49,645 bases of DNA from Pimelobacter sp. (GTDB taxonomy: Bacteria; Actinomycetota; Actinomycetes; Propionibacteriales; Nocardioidaceae), in the NCBI GenBank assembly GCA_002698575.1, contig NZZG01000156.1:47100-96744 (forward strand), given 5' to 3'. The notes under the pieces are model-generated. The model was not told the origin of the DNA. It made no database searches and worked only from the letters and a program-made list of their open reading frames with translations. The position numbers and the translations under genes are program-made. Each line of letters opens with the position of its first letter. Position 1 is the stretch's first letter. Shown here one piece after another: positions 42,734 to 49,645 of the stretch.

Positions 42734-43633
42734 ATGCCTGCACCCCTTCCCGTCCAGCGCGCCGCCGGGCTCGCCAACCCGCTGGGCGTCCACGCCCTCG
42801 TCTGGGTCGGCGGCACCACGCCCGACGACGTCGCGACCGCCGTCCGCCAGACCAAGGCGGCCGGCTACGACCTGCTCGAGCTCTCGCTGCACGACGCCGC
42901 CAACCTCGACGTCGCCGCTGCCCGCGAGGCCCTCGCCGAGGCCGGCCTCGGCGTCGCCTGCTCGCGGGGCCTCGCCTTCGACGCCGATGTCTCCAGCCCC
43001 GACACCGCCGTCGTGGACCGCGGGGAGAAGCTGCTGCACGACTCCCTGGTGCTCACCCGTGACCTCGGTGGCTCGCACCTGACCGGCGCGCTGTACTCAG
43101 CCCTGGGCAAGTACGGCCAGGCGCTGTCCGCCGACGGGCGTGCCAACGTCGTGCGCGTGCTCACCGGGCTGGCGGCCCAGGCGGCCCAGTGGGACATGAC
43201 CCTCGGCCTCGAGATCTGCAACCGGTACGAGACCAACGTGATCAACACCGCCGCCGACGCGCTGCGGCTGGCCGACGACATCGGCGCCGACAACGTCACC
43301 ATCCACCTCGACACCTACCACATGAACATCGAGGAGGACTCGATCACGACGCCCGTGCACCTCGTCGGGCAGCGGCTCGGCTACGTGCACGTCGGGGAGA
43401 ACCACCGCGGCTACCTGGGCGAGGGTCAGATCGACTTCGACGCCTTCTTCGCCGCCCTCGCCGACGTCGACTACACCGGGCCGATCACGTTCGAGTCCTT
43501 CTCCTCGGCGGTGGTCTCGCCCACCCTGTCGGTCGACCTGGCCATCTGGCGCAACCTGTGGGACGACGGCTTCGACCTCGCCACGCACGCGCGTCGCTAC
43601 CTGGCCGACGGGTTGAAGAAGCACGTCGCGTGA
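42734..43633 (+). CDS. Ketose 3-epimerase (D-tagatose/D-psicose 3-epimerase-like)
   Basis: TIM-barrel sugar epimerase of 299 aa. The metal ligands are Glu160 (LEICNRYETNVINT), Asp193 (TIHLDTYHMNIEE), His219 (GYVHVGENHRG) and Glu254 (ITFESFSS). All four are displaced by exactly eight from the Glu152/Asp185/His211/Glu246 set I recall for Pseudomonas cichorii D-tagatose 3-epimerase, so the active site is intact. Such enzymes interconvert ketoses at C3 (fructose/psicose, tagatose/sorbose). GAGGATCC precedes the ATG at modest strength. It overlaps the kinase gene by 4 bp. In this operon it would convert the imported sugar before phosphorylation; which ketose is unknown. Confidence 0.88.
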   Translation: MPAPLPVQRAAGLANPLGVHALVWVGGTTPDDVATAVRQTKAAGYDLLELSLHDAANLDVAAAREALAEAGLGVACSRGLAFDADVSSPDTAVVDRGEKLLHDSLVLTRDLGGSHLTGALYSALGKYGQALSADGRANVVRVLTGLAAQAAQWDMTLGLEICNRYETNVINTAADALRLADDIGADNVTIHLDTYHMNIEEDSITTPVHLVGQRLGYVHVGENHRGYLGEGQIDFDAFFAALADVDYTGPITFESFSSAVVSPTLSVDLAIWRNLWDDGFDLATHARRYLADGLKKHVA

Positions 43634-44280
43634 AGCCCGACGAGCTCGAAGTGCTCGAAGGGCTGGTCGACCGGGCGGGCGACCTGCTCGCCCGCACCCC
43701 GGCCGACCAGCGCTGTCTGCTCGGCGTCGTCGGGGCGCCGGGCGGCGGGAAGTCGACCCTGGTCGAGGCCCTGCTCCCAGCCCTGGCCGGCAGGCTCGGG
43801 GAGGCGGTCGCGCACGTCCCGATGGACGGCTTCCACCTCGCCGACGCTCAGCTGGACCGGCTCGGTCGTCGCGAGCGCAAGGGCGCTCCGGACACCTACG
43901 ACGTCGACGGCTACGCCGCCGCGCTGTTCCGCTGCCGTCACGACCTCGGGCACGACGTCTTCGTGCCCGGCTTCGAGCGCTCCCTCGAGCAGCCGATCGC
44001 CGCTGCCCTCGTCGTCCCCGCGCCGGCCCGGCTCGTGCTGACCGAGGGCAACTACCTCTTGCACGACGCCGACGGCTGGGACCAGGTCCGGCCGTTGCTC
44101 GACGAGTGCTGGTACGTCGACCTGGCCGACGAGGTGCGCCGGCAACGACTGGTCGCGCGGCACGTGCTCTTCGGCAAGTCCCCCGACCAGGCGGCCGCCT
44201 GGGTGGAGACCGTCGACGAGCCGAACGCCCTGCTGGTCGCGCACGGAAGGTCCCGCGCCGACCTGGTGATCGCGCCGTGA
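43630..44280 (+). CDS. P-loop sugar/nucleoside kinase family protein (FrcK-like)
   Basis: Protein of 216 aa. The P-loop is GAPGGGKST (35-43); then HVPMDGFHLADAQLDRLG with the Asp/His pair typical of the uridine kinase/phosphoribulokinase/pantothenate kinase group, APDTYDVDGYAAAL, VPGFERSLEQP and LVLTEGNYLLHD. Members of this family named FrcK sit with the frc fructose transporter in rhizobia, and this operon has the same neighbours. It would phosphorylate the imported or epimerised ketose in the cytoplasm. GTG overlaps the epimerase stop by 4 bp, and its own stop overlaps the next gene by 4 bp. Confidence 0.86.
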   Translation: MKPDELEVLEGLVDRAGDLLARTPADQRCLLGVVGAPGGGKSTLVEALLPALAGRLGEAVAHVPMDGFHLADAQLDRLGRRERKGAPDTYDVDGYAAALFRCRHDLGHDVFVPGFERSLEQPIAAALVVPAPARLVLTEGNYLLHDADGWDQVRPLLDECWYVDLADEVRRQRLVARHVLFGKSPDQAAAWVETVDEPNALLVAHGRSRADLVIAP

Positions 44281-44978
44281 CCAGCACCCCCGAGGTGCAG
44301 CACCGCACGCCCGGGGAGCGCGGCCACGGGATCCGCGCGGTGCGCTCCACGGCCGGCCTGACCGCCACCGACGTCGCCGCGGCGATCGGCGTGCGCGCCA
44401 GCACCGTCTACAACTGGGAGCACGGGCGGTGTCGGGTGCCGGAGGACCACCTCCCGGCCCTGGCCCGGGCGTTGGGCTCCAGCCCCGAGGACCTGCGGAC
44501 GCTGCTGCGCGGCGCTGCCGTCCGGCCCCCGCCGCGCCGCTCGACCGAGGGACTCGCGCTGCTGCGCCGCCGCAGCGGGCTCAGCCGCCGCGCGGTGGCG
44601 CTGCGTCTCGACGTGAGCATCGACGTCCTCGGACGCTGGGAGCGCGAAGGGCCTCCGACCTGGCACGCGCTGCGGCGCCTGGCATCGGCGTACGGCGTCA
44701 GCGTCGAGGCGGCCGCCCGAGCAGCCGGCGCGGCGCCCCCGCGCGCCCTGGACCCCCGGTCCTGGCGGCCCGGGGACCTCCCCCAGGTCATCCGCGTCCT
44801 GCGCTCCTGGGCGGGTCTCACCCAGCGCGAGCTGGCCGATCGGCTCGGGTGCTCCGCCGAGACGGTGCGTGGGTGGGAGTCCGCGCGCGGCATCCCGTCG
44901 CCCGAGCTGCGACGCCGGCTCGAGACGACGTACGGACTGGTGCCCGGGGGCCTCCTGGTGGCCTACCCGCCGCGCTGA
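44277..44978 (+). CDS. Protein with three tandem XRE-type helix-turn-helix domains
   Basis: Protein of 233 aa made almost wholly of three HTH_XRE-like units, about 16-77, 88-150 and 165-228. Each has the Gly-Leu-(T/S) start, a recognition helix ending in a Trp-Glu (TVYNWEHGR, VLGRWEREG, TVRGWESAR) and an Arg-rich first helix (RAVRSTAGLT, LALLRRRSGLS, IRVLRSWAGLTQ). No ligand or protease domain is seen, so it may be a DNA-binding protein that reads three adjacent sites or a scaffold. The GTG overlaps the kinase stop by 4 bp, which ties its level to the sugar operon. The last gene before the terminator at 45018. Direct control of the sugar operon is inference. Confidence 0.85.
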   Translation: MTSTPEVQHRTPGERGHGIRAVRSTAGLTATDVAAAIGVRASTVYNWEHGRCRVPEDHLPALARALGSSPEDLRTLLRGAAVRPPPRRSTEGLALLRRRSGLSRRAVALRLDVSIDVLGRWEREGPPTWHALRRLASAYGVSVEAAARAAGAAPPRALDPRSWRPGDLPQVIRVLRSWAGLTQRELADRLGCSAETVRGWESARGIPSPELRRRLETTYGLVPGGLLVAYPPR

Positions 44979-45017
44979 GGGGCCGTCCACGCGCCACCCC
45001 GGTCGGGCAGGACGACG

Positions 45018-45055
45018 AAACGCCGGCACCCGCGGATCCGCAGGTGCCGGCGTTT
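45018..45055. terminator. Strong bidirectional hairpin between the sugar operon and tRNA-Pro
   Basis: Perfect 13-bp arms AAACGCCGGCACC (45018-45030) and GGTGCCGGCGTTT (45043-45055) with a 12-nt loop that itself holds GCGGATCCGC. TTT closes the + side and the A-run mirrors it on the minus side, so it can stop both the triple-HTH operon and the tRNA transcript. Confidence 0.85.
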
Positions 45056-45082
45056 GTCGTGTGCCGTGAAGCACGTCTTCGG

Positions 45083-45156
<74 letters not shown>

Positions 45157-45258
45157 AAGCCCCGCATCAGCGAGGCGTCTGAACCCTACAACAGGACGAG
45201 CGCACCACCGTCATCGGCACCGCCGTGGGGTGCGGCGGCGCGGATCCGGTGGCCGGCC

Positions 45259-46614
45259 TCAGCGCTTGCGCTTCTCCCGCACCCGCTGCTGCAGCAGGAT
45301 CGGCGTCCCGACGAACCCGAACTCCTCGCGCAGGCGGCGCTCGATGTAGCGCTCGTAGGAGGCCTCGAGCTTGCCGGAGGTGAACAGGACGAAGGTCGGC
45401 GGGGCCGAGGAGGCCTGGGTGCCGAACATGATCTTCGGCTGCTTGCCGCTGCGCACCGGGTGCGGGTGCTCGGCCACGAGCCGGCCCAGGAACCCGTTGA
45501 GCTGCCCCGTGGAGATCCGGGTCTCCCAGCCGGTCAGGGCCTTGTCGATCGCCGGGGTGAGCCGGTCGACGTGCCAGCCGGTCTTGGCGGTGATGTTGAT
45601 CCGCGGGGCCCACTGCACCTGGACCAGGTCCCGCTCGATCTCACGGTCGAGGTAGTAGCGGCGCTCCTCGTCGACGAGGTCCCACTTGTTGAACGCGATG
45701 ACGAGTGCTCGGCCGGCCTCGCGGATCGTCTGGATGATCCGCAGGTCCTGCTCCGAGAGCGACTCGCCGCCGTCGACGACCAGGACGGCGACCTCGGCCC
45801 GGTCGATGGCCGTGGTCGTGCGCAGCGAGGCGTAGTACTCGTGGCCCGAGGCCGTCTTGACACGCTTGCGGATGCCGGCGGTGTCGATGAAGCGCCACGT
45901 GCGTCCGCCCAGCTCGATCAGCTCGTCGACCGGGTCCACGGTGGTGCCGGCGACGTTGTCGACGACCACGCGCTCCTCGCCGGCGAGCTTGTTGAGCAGG
46001 GAGGACTTGCCGACGTTGGGCTTGCCCACGATCGCGATCCGGCGCGGTCCGCCGACCTCGCGCTCGGCCTCCGGAGGAGGCTCCGGCAGTGCCGCGAGGA
46101 CCGCGTCCAGCATGTCGCCCGAGCCGCGCCCGTGCAGGGCCGAGACCGGCCAGGGCTCACCGAGCCCGAGGTTCCACAGGCCGTAGGCCTCCGCCTCGGT
46201 GCGCTGGTCGTCGACCTTGTTGGCGGCCAGGACGACCGGCTTCTGGGAGCGTCGCAGGATCTTGACGACCTCCTCGTCGGCGTCGGTGATGCCCACGGCG
46301 GCGTCGACGACGAACAGTACGGCGTCGGCCAGCGACACAGCCACCTCCGCCTGGGCCGCGATGCGCTGCGCCAGACCACGGGCATCCGGGTCCCACCCAC
46401 CGGTGTCGACGACGGTGAAGGCACGCCCGTTCCAGGTGGCGTCGTAGGACACCCGGTCACGGGTGACGCCGGGGACGTCCTCGACGACCGCCTCGCGGCG
46501 CCCGATGATCCGGTTGACCAGGGTCGACTTGCCGACGTTCGGTCGGCCGACCACGGCCAGGACGGGCACGGGGCCCAGGGAGCCCTCGGGCTCGTTGATC
46601 GGGGTGCTGCTCAT
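45259..46614 (-). CDS. der: GTPase Der (EngA), 50S ribosome assembly
   Basis: Protein of 451 aa with two tandem GTPase domains and a C-terminal KH-like domain, the unique layout of Der. First P-loop GRPNVGKST (23-31), with DTGGWDPDA as switch II and NKVD; second P-loop GKPNVGKSS (about 196) with DTAGIRKR and NKWDLVDEE. The KH-like domain (about 365-451) includes [16 protein letters not shown]. Der binds the large ribosomal subunit during maturation and is usually essential. Its ATG overlaps the acyltransferase stop by 4 bp. Following cmk-plsC is the standard actinobacterial order (Rv1712-Rv1713 region). Confidence 0.97.
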   Translation of the reverse strand: MSSTPINEPEGSLGPVPVLAVVGRPNVGKSTLVNRIIGRREAVVEDVPGVTRDRVSYDATWNGRAFTVVDTGGWDPDARGLAQRIAAQAEVAVSLADAVLFVVDAAVGITDADEEVVKILRRSQKPVVLAANKVDDQRTEAEAYGLWNLGLGEPWPVSALHGRGSGDMLDAVLAALPEPPPEAEREVGGPRRIAIVGKPNVGKSSLLNKLAGEERVVVDNVAGTTVDPVDELIELGGRTWRFIDTAGIRKRVKTASGHEYYASLRTTTAIDRAEVAVLVVDGGESLSEQDLRIIQTIREAGRALVIAFNKWDLVDEERRYYLDREIERDLVQVQWAPRINITAKTGWHVDRLTPAIDKALTGWETRISTGQLNGFLGRLVAEHPHPVRSGKQPKIMFGTQASSAPPTFVLFTSGKLEASYERYIERRLREEFGFVGTPILLQQRVREKRKR

Positions 46615-47363
46615 GCTGATTTCTCCGTGATTCCCCCGCCGGGGTCAGGCTCGTGCTGCCCGGCCGGCAGTGGCCCGGGCAGGGAGAGGCCGGTGCTGCG
46701 ACGCGCGGCCTCCAGGTCGTCGAGCATCCGGGCACGCAGTCGTTGGGAGGTCTCCCCCACCAGCTGGCGCGTCCGAGGCCACGCGGCCTGCTCGACGGTG
46801 AACGGCGTACCGAACACCAGGTCCATGGTCCCACGCCGGCGCGGCAGCGACGAACTGGCGCCGCCGGGCTCGCGGGTGCCGAACAGGATGACGGGCACGA
46901 CCGGGGCACCGCTGACGTGAGCCAGGTAGGCCGCGCCCCGGTGGAAGAGCGCGAGCTCGCCGTCCCCGCGGGCACCTTCGGGGAAGACCCCGACCACCCC
47001 ACCGTCGCGCAGCACCCGCACCGCGGCCTTCACCGCCCTCGGATCGGTGTGGAAGCGGTCGAGCGGGATCTGACCGGCCTGGGTCAGGAACCGCCCCAGG
47101 AGACCAGCGAACATCTCGATCTTCGTCAGCGCGTGCACCGGACGTGGAGCACAGATCGCCAGCAGTGGTCCGTCGATCACTCCGACGTGGTTCGCCGCCA
47201 GGATCACCGGCCCGGTGGCTGGCACGTTCTCGGCGCCGTGCAGCACGACGCGGTAGCGCCGCCGGATCAGCCAGGCGCACAGGGGCCGGCCGCCGTGCAG
47301 CAACCAGCGACGTGGCCGCCGTACGCCGTCGGTCCGCGGCCACTCGGAGTGCGGCGAGGTCAC
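46611..47363 (-). CDS. Lysophospholipid acyltransferase (PlsC-like)
   Basis: Protein of 250 aa with the acyltransferase motifs: NHVGVIDG (HX4D, about 69-76) and [10 protein letters not shown] (FPEG, about 125-134), preceded by a hydrophobic-basic N-terminus ([19 protein letters not shown]). The family transfers acyl groups to lysophosphatidic acid or related lipids at the cytoplasmic face of the membrane; the acceptor here is unknown, though PlsC-like is a safe general call. GTG overlaps the cmk stop by 4 bp, and the gene overlaps der by 4 bp, so cmk-plsC-der is a tightly coupled block. Upstream in-frame starts lie inside cmk and are less likely. Confidence 0.9.
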   Translation of the reverse strand: MTSPHSEWPRTDGVRRPRRWLLHGGRPLCAWLIRRRYRVVLHGAENVPATGPVILAANHVGVIDGPLLAICAPRPVHALTKIEMFAGLLGRFLTQAGQIPLDRFHTDPRAVKAAVRVLRDGGVVGVFPEGARGDGELALFHRGAAYLAHVSGAPVVPVILFGTREPGGASSSLPRRRGTMDLVFGTPFTVEQAAWPRTRQLVGETSQRLRARMLDDLEAARRSTGLSLPGPLPAGQHEPDPGGGITEKSA

Positions 47364-48094
47364 CGAGCGGCCCCCTGGGCGCCGGCCTCCTCGACCAGGC
47401 CCACGAGCAGGCCGATCACCTCGTCGAGCGTGTACGTCGTGGTGTCGAGCTGCGCGGCTCCGTCGGCCATGACGAGGGGTGCGGTCGCGCGACCCGAGTC
47501 GATCCGGTCCCGCTCGCGCAGCGACTGCTCGGTGGCCCCGACGTCGACCGCCCCCGACTCCAGGGCGCGTCGAGCCGCGCGGGCGCCCGGGTCGGCGGTC
47601 AGGTAGACCTTGACCGGCGCCTGCGGCCACACCACGGAGCCGATGTCGCGGCCCTCCACGACGATGCCGCCGGAGCCCGTGTGCGCGGTGATGATGGTGC
47701 GTTGCAGCTGCAGCAGGCGGGCCCGGACCTGCGGGACCGTGCTCACCGGCGAGACCGCCGAGGTCACCTCGTCGGTGCGGATCGCCGCCGCGACGTCGTG
47801 GCCGTCCACGGTGATCGTGGGCCCCGTCGGGTCCGTGCCCGAGACGAGGTCGGGCTCGTCGCAGCGTGCAGCCACGGCCCCGGCATCGTGCACGTCGACA
47901 CCCTCGCGCAGCATCCACCAGGTCATCGCCCGGAACATCGCTCCGGTGTCGAGGTAGGACAGTCCGAGCCGGTCGGCGACACCGCGGCAGGTGCTGGACT
48001 TGCCGGAGCCCGACGTGCCGTCGACGGCCACCACCATCCCCACCATCGAGACGGGGGACGGCCCTGCTGGCCCGGTCAGGTCACGTGCACTCAC
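47360..48094 (-). CDS. cmk: Cytidylate kinase
   Basis: Protein of 244 aa, a little longer than the usual 220-230 aa at the N-terminus. Walker A is DGTSGSGKSS (25-34), and the family block LSYLDTGAMFRAMTWWML, NMP-binding VVEGRDIGSVVWPQAPVKVYLTA and RRALESG follow. It phosphorylates CMP and dCMP for nucleotide supply. I place the start at GTG 48094, 8 nt after TAGGCT (48103-48108); GTG 48100 is in frame but too close to that hexamer. The catalytic part begins near residue 18, so an even later start is possible. Confidence 0.93.
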   Translation of the reverse strand: MSARDLTGPAGPSPVSMVGMVVAVDGTSGSGKSSTCRGVADRLGLSYLDTGAMFRAMTWWMLREGVDVHDAGAVAARCDEPDLVSGTDPTGPTITVDGHDVAAAIRTDEVTSAVSPVSTVPQVRARLLQLQRTIITAHTGSGGIVVEGRDIGSVVWPQAPVKVYLTADPGARAARRALESGAVDVGATEQSLRERDRIDSGRATAPLVMADGAAQLDTTTYTLDEVIGLLVGLVEEAGAQGAAR

Positions 48095-48102
48095 GGGCAC
48101 GC

Positions 48103-48108
48103 AGCCTA
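48103..48108 (-). promoter_or_regulatory. -10 hexamer of the leaderless cmk transcript
   Basis: TAGGCT on the minus strand, 8 nt before the GTG at 48094, in the 22-bp gap after the aroH stop. It would start the cmk-plsC-der message. Confidence 0.5.
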
Positions 48109-48116
48109 CCGGTGGA

Positions 48117-48503
48117 CTACGCCTGGTCGGGCACCGAGCGCACGCGCGTCAGGTCCGAGCGGAGCGCGGCCGCACCGTGCAGGTAGACGTGGGTGATGTC
48201 GGCACGCGGCAGGTCGGTCTCGACGTGCGCCATCATCCGGACCACCCGCGGCATGGAGCCCGCGATCTCGAGCTCGCGGGCGCAGATCAGCGGCACCTCG
48301 CCGAAGCCCAGCTGGCGCGCGGCGTACGCCGGGAACTCGCTGTGCAGGTCCGCAGTGGCGGTGAAGATCACCGAGATGAAGTCATCGACCTGCAGCCCGT
48401 TGGAGCTCATCACGTCGAGCACCATCTCCGAGACCCGCTCGAGCATCTGCTCACGGTCGTCGACGTCGAGCTGGGTGGCTCCTCTGACTGCACGCACGGA
48501 CAC
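48117..48503 (-). CDS. aroH: Chorismate mutase, monofunctional AroH type
   Basis: Protein of 128 aa with the compact AroH fold: VRGATQLDVDDREQML start, TATADLHSEFPAYAAR, RELEIAGSMPRVVRMMAHVET and HVYLHGAAALRSDL. These match Bacillus AroH in order, with the conserved Arg near the N-terminus, Glu and Arg in the centre. It converts chorismate to prephenate for Phe and Tyr synthesis. The GTG at 48503 is taken as start because TAGGGT (48511-48516) lies 7 nt upstream; the GTG at 48512 overlaps that hexamer. It sits between cmk and the rRNA pseudouridine synthase, as in many actinobacteria but not in M. tuberculosis. Confidence 0.94.
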   Translation of the reverse strand: MSVRAVRGATQLDVDDREQMLERVSEMVLDVMSSNGLQVDDFISVIFTATADLHSEFPAYAARQLGFGEVPLICARELEIAGSMPRVVRMMAHVETDLPRADITHVYLHGAAALRSDLTRVRSVPDQA

Positions 48504-48510
48504 AGGCATC

Positions 48511-48516
48511 ACCCTA
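48511..48516 (-). promoter_or_regulatory. -10 hexamer of the leaderless aroH transcript
   Basis: TAGGGT on the minus strand, 7 nt before the GTG at 48503. Its last bases are the upstream in-frame GTG codon, which cannot then be the start of this leaderless message. Confidence 0.55.
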
Positions 48517-48534
48517 GTGGGCGCGACCCGCTGC

Positions 48535-49305
48535 TCACATCCGGACGCTGTCCAGCAGCGCGCCCAGCTCGTCGAGCGTCAGGTCCCGCAGCTGGCCTGC
48601 CTTGAGCTGACCGAGGTCCACCGGGCCCAGCTCGGTGCGCGTCAGCTTGCGCACCGGGTGCCCGACCCGGTCGAGCAGGCGGCGCACGATGCGGTTGCGC
48701 CCCTCGTGGATCACCAGCTCGACGATGGACTTCTGCCGGGTGGCCGCGATGACCCGCACACGGGTCACCGCCACCGGGCCGTCGTCCAGCTCGACGCCGT
48801 CCAGCAGGGTCTGGGCGGTGTGCTTGGTGACCTCGCCGTCGACCTCGGCGACGTAGGTCTTGTCGACCTCGTAGGACGGGTGCGCCATCTTGTGGGCGAA
48901 GTCGCCGTCGTTGGTGAGCAGGAGCAGCCCGGAGGTGTCGGTGTCGAGGCGTCCCACGTGGAAGAGCCGCTCCGAGCTGTCGGCTCCCGGGCGCACCTCG
49001 GCCAGCACGTCGCTCAGCGTCCGTCGACCCTCCGGGTCCGACATCGTCGACACCACGCCCCGGGGCTTGTTGAGCACCAGGTAGACGTGGTCGGAGATCG
49101 GGGGCAGGCGTTGGCCGGAGACCCTGATGACCGCGACCCGCGGGTCCACCTTGGTGCCGAGCCTGGTCACGACCTCCCCGTCCACCTCGACCTCGCCGGC
49201 CAGCATCAGCTCCTCGCACTTGCGCCGCGAGGCGACGCCCGACTGCGCGAGCAGCTTCTGCAGGCGGATCAGACCCTCGTCGTCGGTGGCCAGGACGTCG
49301 TTCAC
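48535..49305 (-). CDS. rluB: rRNA pseudouridine synthase (RsuA/RluB family)
   Basis: Protein of 256 aa. An S4 RNA-binding domain (about 13-60; LQKLLAQSGVASRRKCEELM) is followed by the pseudouridine synthase domain with catalytic motif HVGRLDTDTSGLLLLTNDG (Asp as nucleophile) and the closing RNRIVRRLLDRVGHPVRKLTRTELGP. RluB modifies 23S rRNA U2605 in E. coli; RsuA modifies 16S rRNA, and sequence alone does not decide, though synteny with scpB supports RluB. The ATG overlaps the scpB stop by 4 bp. It matches Rv1711 in position. Confidence 0.93.
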   Translation of the reverse strand: MNDVLATDDEGLIRLQKLLAQSGVASRRKCEELMLAGEVEVDGEVVTRLGTKVDPRVAVIRVSGQRLPPISDHVYLVLNKPRGVVSTMSDPEGRRTLSDVLAEVRPGADSSERLFHVGRLDTDTSGLLLLTNDGDFAHKMAHPSYEVDKTYVAEVDGEVTKHTAQTLLDGVELDDGPVAVTRVRVIAATRQKSIVELVIHEGRNRIVRRLLDRVGHPVRKLTRTELGPVDLGQLKAGQLRDLTLDELGALLDSVRM

Positions 49306-49645
49306 GGGCCGGTCTCCATCTCGGGTGCCTCGGGTGCCTCGGGAGGTGCCTCGGGCGTGGGCCGGCCGAAGCCGCCCAGGTCGGCGAGCTCGTCGTCGAG
49401 GTCCTCCAGGGACGGCAGGTACGGCGCCAGCTCGGGCAGGTCGTCGACCGAGGTGATCCCGATCCGCTCGAGGAAGTAGCCCGTCGTGCGGTAGAGCGTG
49501 GCGCCGTGCTCGCCGTCGCGTCCGGCCTCCTCGACGAGGCCGCGCGTCAGGAGCGTGCGCATCACCCCGTCCACGTTGACGCCGCGGATCGCCGAGACGC
49601 GCGCCCGGGAGACGGGCTGCTGGTAGGCCACCACCGCGAGGGTCT
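49302..49645 (-). CDS. scpB: Segregation and condensation protein ScpB (5' end outside window)
   Basis: The frame is open to the right edge, so only the C-terminal 113 or so residues are visible. They carry the second winged helix of ScpB: TLAVVAYQQPVSRARVSAIR, GVNVDGVMRTLLTRGLVEEAGRD, then GATLYRTTGYFLERIGI, SVDDLPELAPYLP and a Pro/Glu-rich tail (APPEAPEAPEMETGP). ScpB bridges ScpA and SMC in the condensin complex that compacts and segregates the chromosome. The stop overlaps rluB by 4 bp. scpA should lie immediately upstream, beyond the window. Confidence 0.93.
   Translation of the reverse strand, partial: TLAVVAYQQPVSRARVSAIRGVNVDGVMRTLLTRGLVEEAGRDGEHGATLYRTTGYFLERIGITSVDDLPELAPYLPSLEDLDDELADLGGFGRPTPEAPPEAPEAPEMETGP

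Overview
The window looks like a chromosomal segment of a high-GC actinobacterium, most likely of the Nocardioides type. The grounds are the uniformly high GC with frequent GTG/TTG starts, a mycothione reductase, a GarA-type FHA protein, a gcv/DUF881/pgsA cluster in the order known from Mycobacterium tuberculosis Rv1822-Rv1832, a tRNA without encoded CCA, and many genes whose start codon lies 6-9 nt after a -10 hexamer (leaderless mRNAs). I see no transposase, integrase, prophage or CRISPR array. Genus assignment is inference.

Layout. 1-7801 (+): 3' end of sbcC, mycothione reductase, tldD-tldE, then two small secreted proteins. 7806-18035 (-): a serine hydrolase, gcvP with a single-aptamer glycine riboswitch in its leader, then (in transcription order) pgsA - DUF881 - small basic protein - DUF881 - gcvH - garA - MerR (ftsR-like) - DUF151 nuclease - MerR (resR-like). 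18085-20479 (-): two DUF21/CBS membrane proteins. 20718-23545 (+): a Tat-exported DUF1800/DUF1501 pair. 23529-24287 (-): a spermidine-synthase-like protein. 24346-29337 (+): two secreted SGNH paralogues flanking a ketosteroid-isomerase-like gene with a KstR-type operator, a membrane metallophosphoesterase and an enoyl-CoA hydratase. 29339-30941 (-): a DUF4333 lipoprotein and an Old Yellow Enzyme. 30992-34434 (+): MBL hydrolase, membrane protein, cupredoxin-like lipoprotein and a large membrane protein. 34450-38433: GH6 lipoprotein (-), divergent transglutaminase and LLM flavin enzyme (+), and a lipoprotein (-).

38492-44978 is a sugar module. A ROK regulator (-) is divergent from a substrate-binding protein, permease, single-domain ATPase, ketose 3-epimerase, P-loop kinase and a protein with three tandem XRE-type HTH domains, with most junctions overlapping by 4 bp. 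It resembles the rhizobial frcBCAK/frcR layout but adds an epimerase and the triple-HTH protein.

45083-49645 (-): tRNA-Pro(GGG), then the cell-cycle/translation block der - plsC-like - cmk - aroH - rluB-like - scpB (cut by the window edge).

The most interesting items are the triple-HTH/epimerase extension of the Frc-like operon, the 19-bp palindrome beside the MerR genes with a matching decamer at the garA promoter, the KstR-type operator fused to a leaderless promoter, the SGNH pair with eight matching cysteines, and the GH6 protein whose catalytic motifs deviate from the family. No intergenic stretch exceeds 300 bases; the largest are 20480-20717 and 12811-13006.
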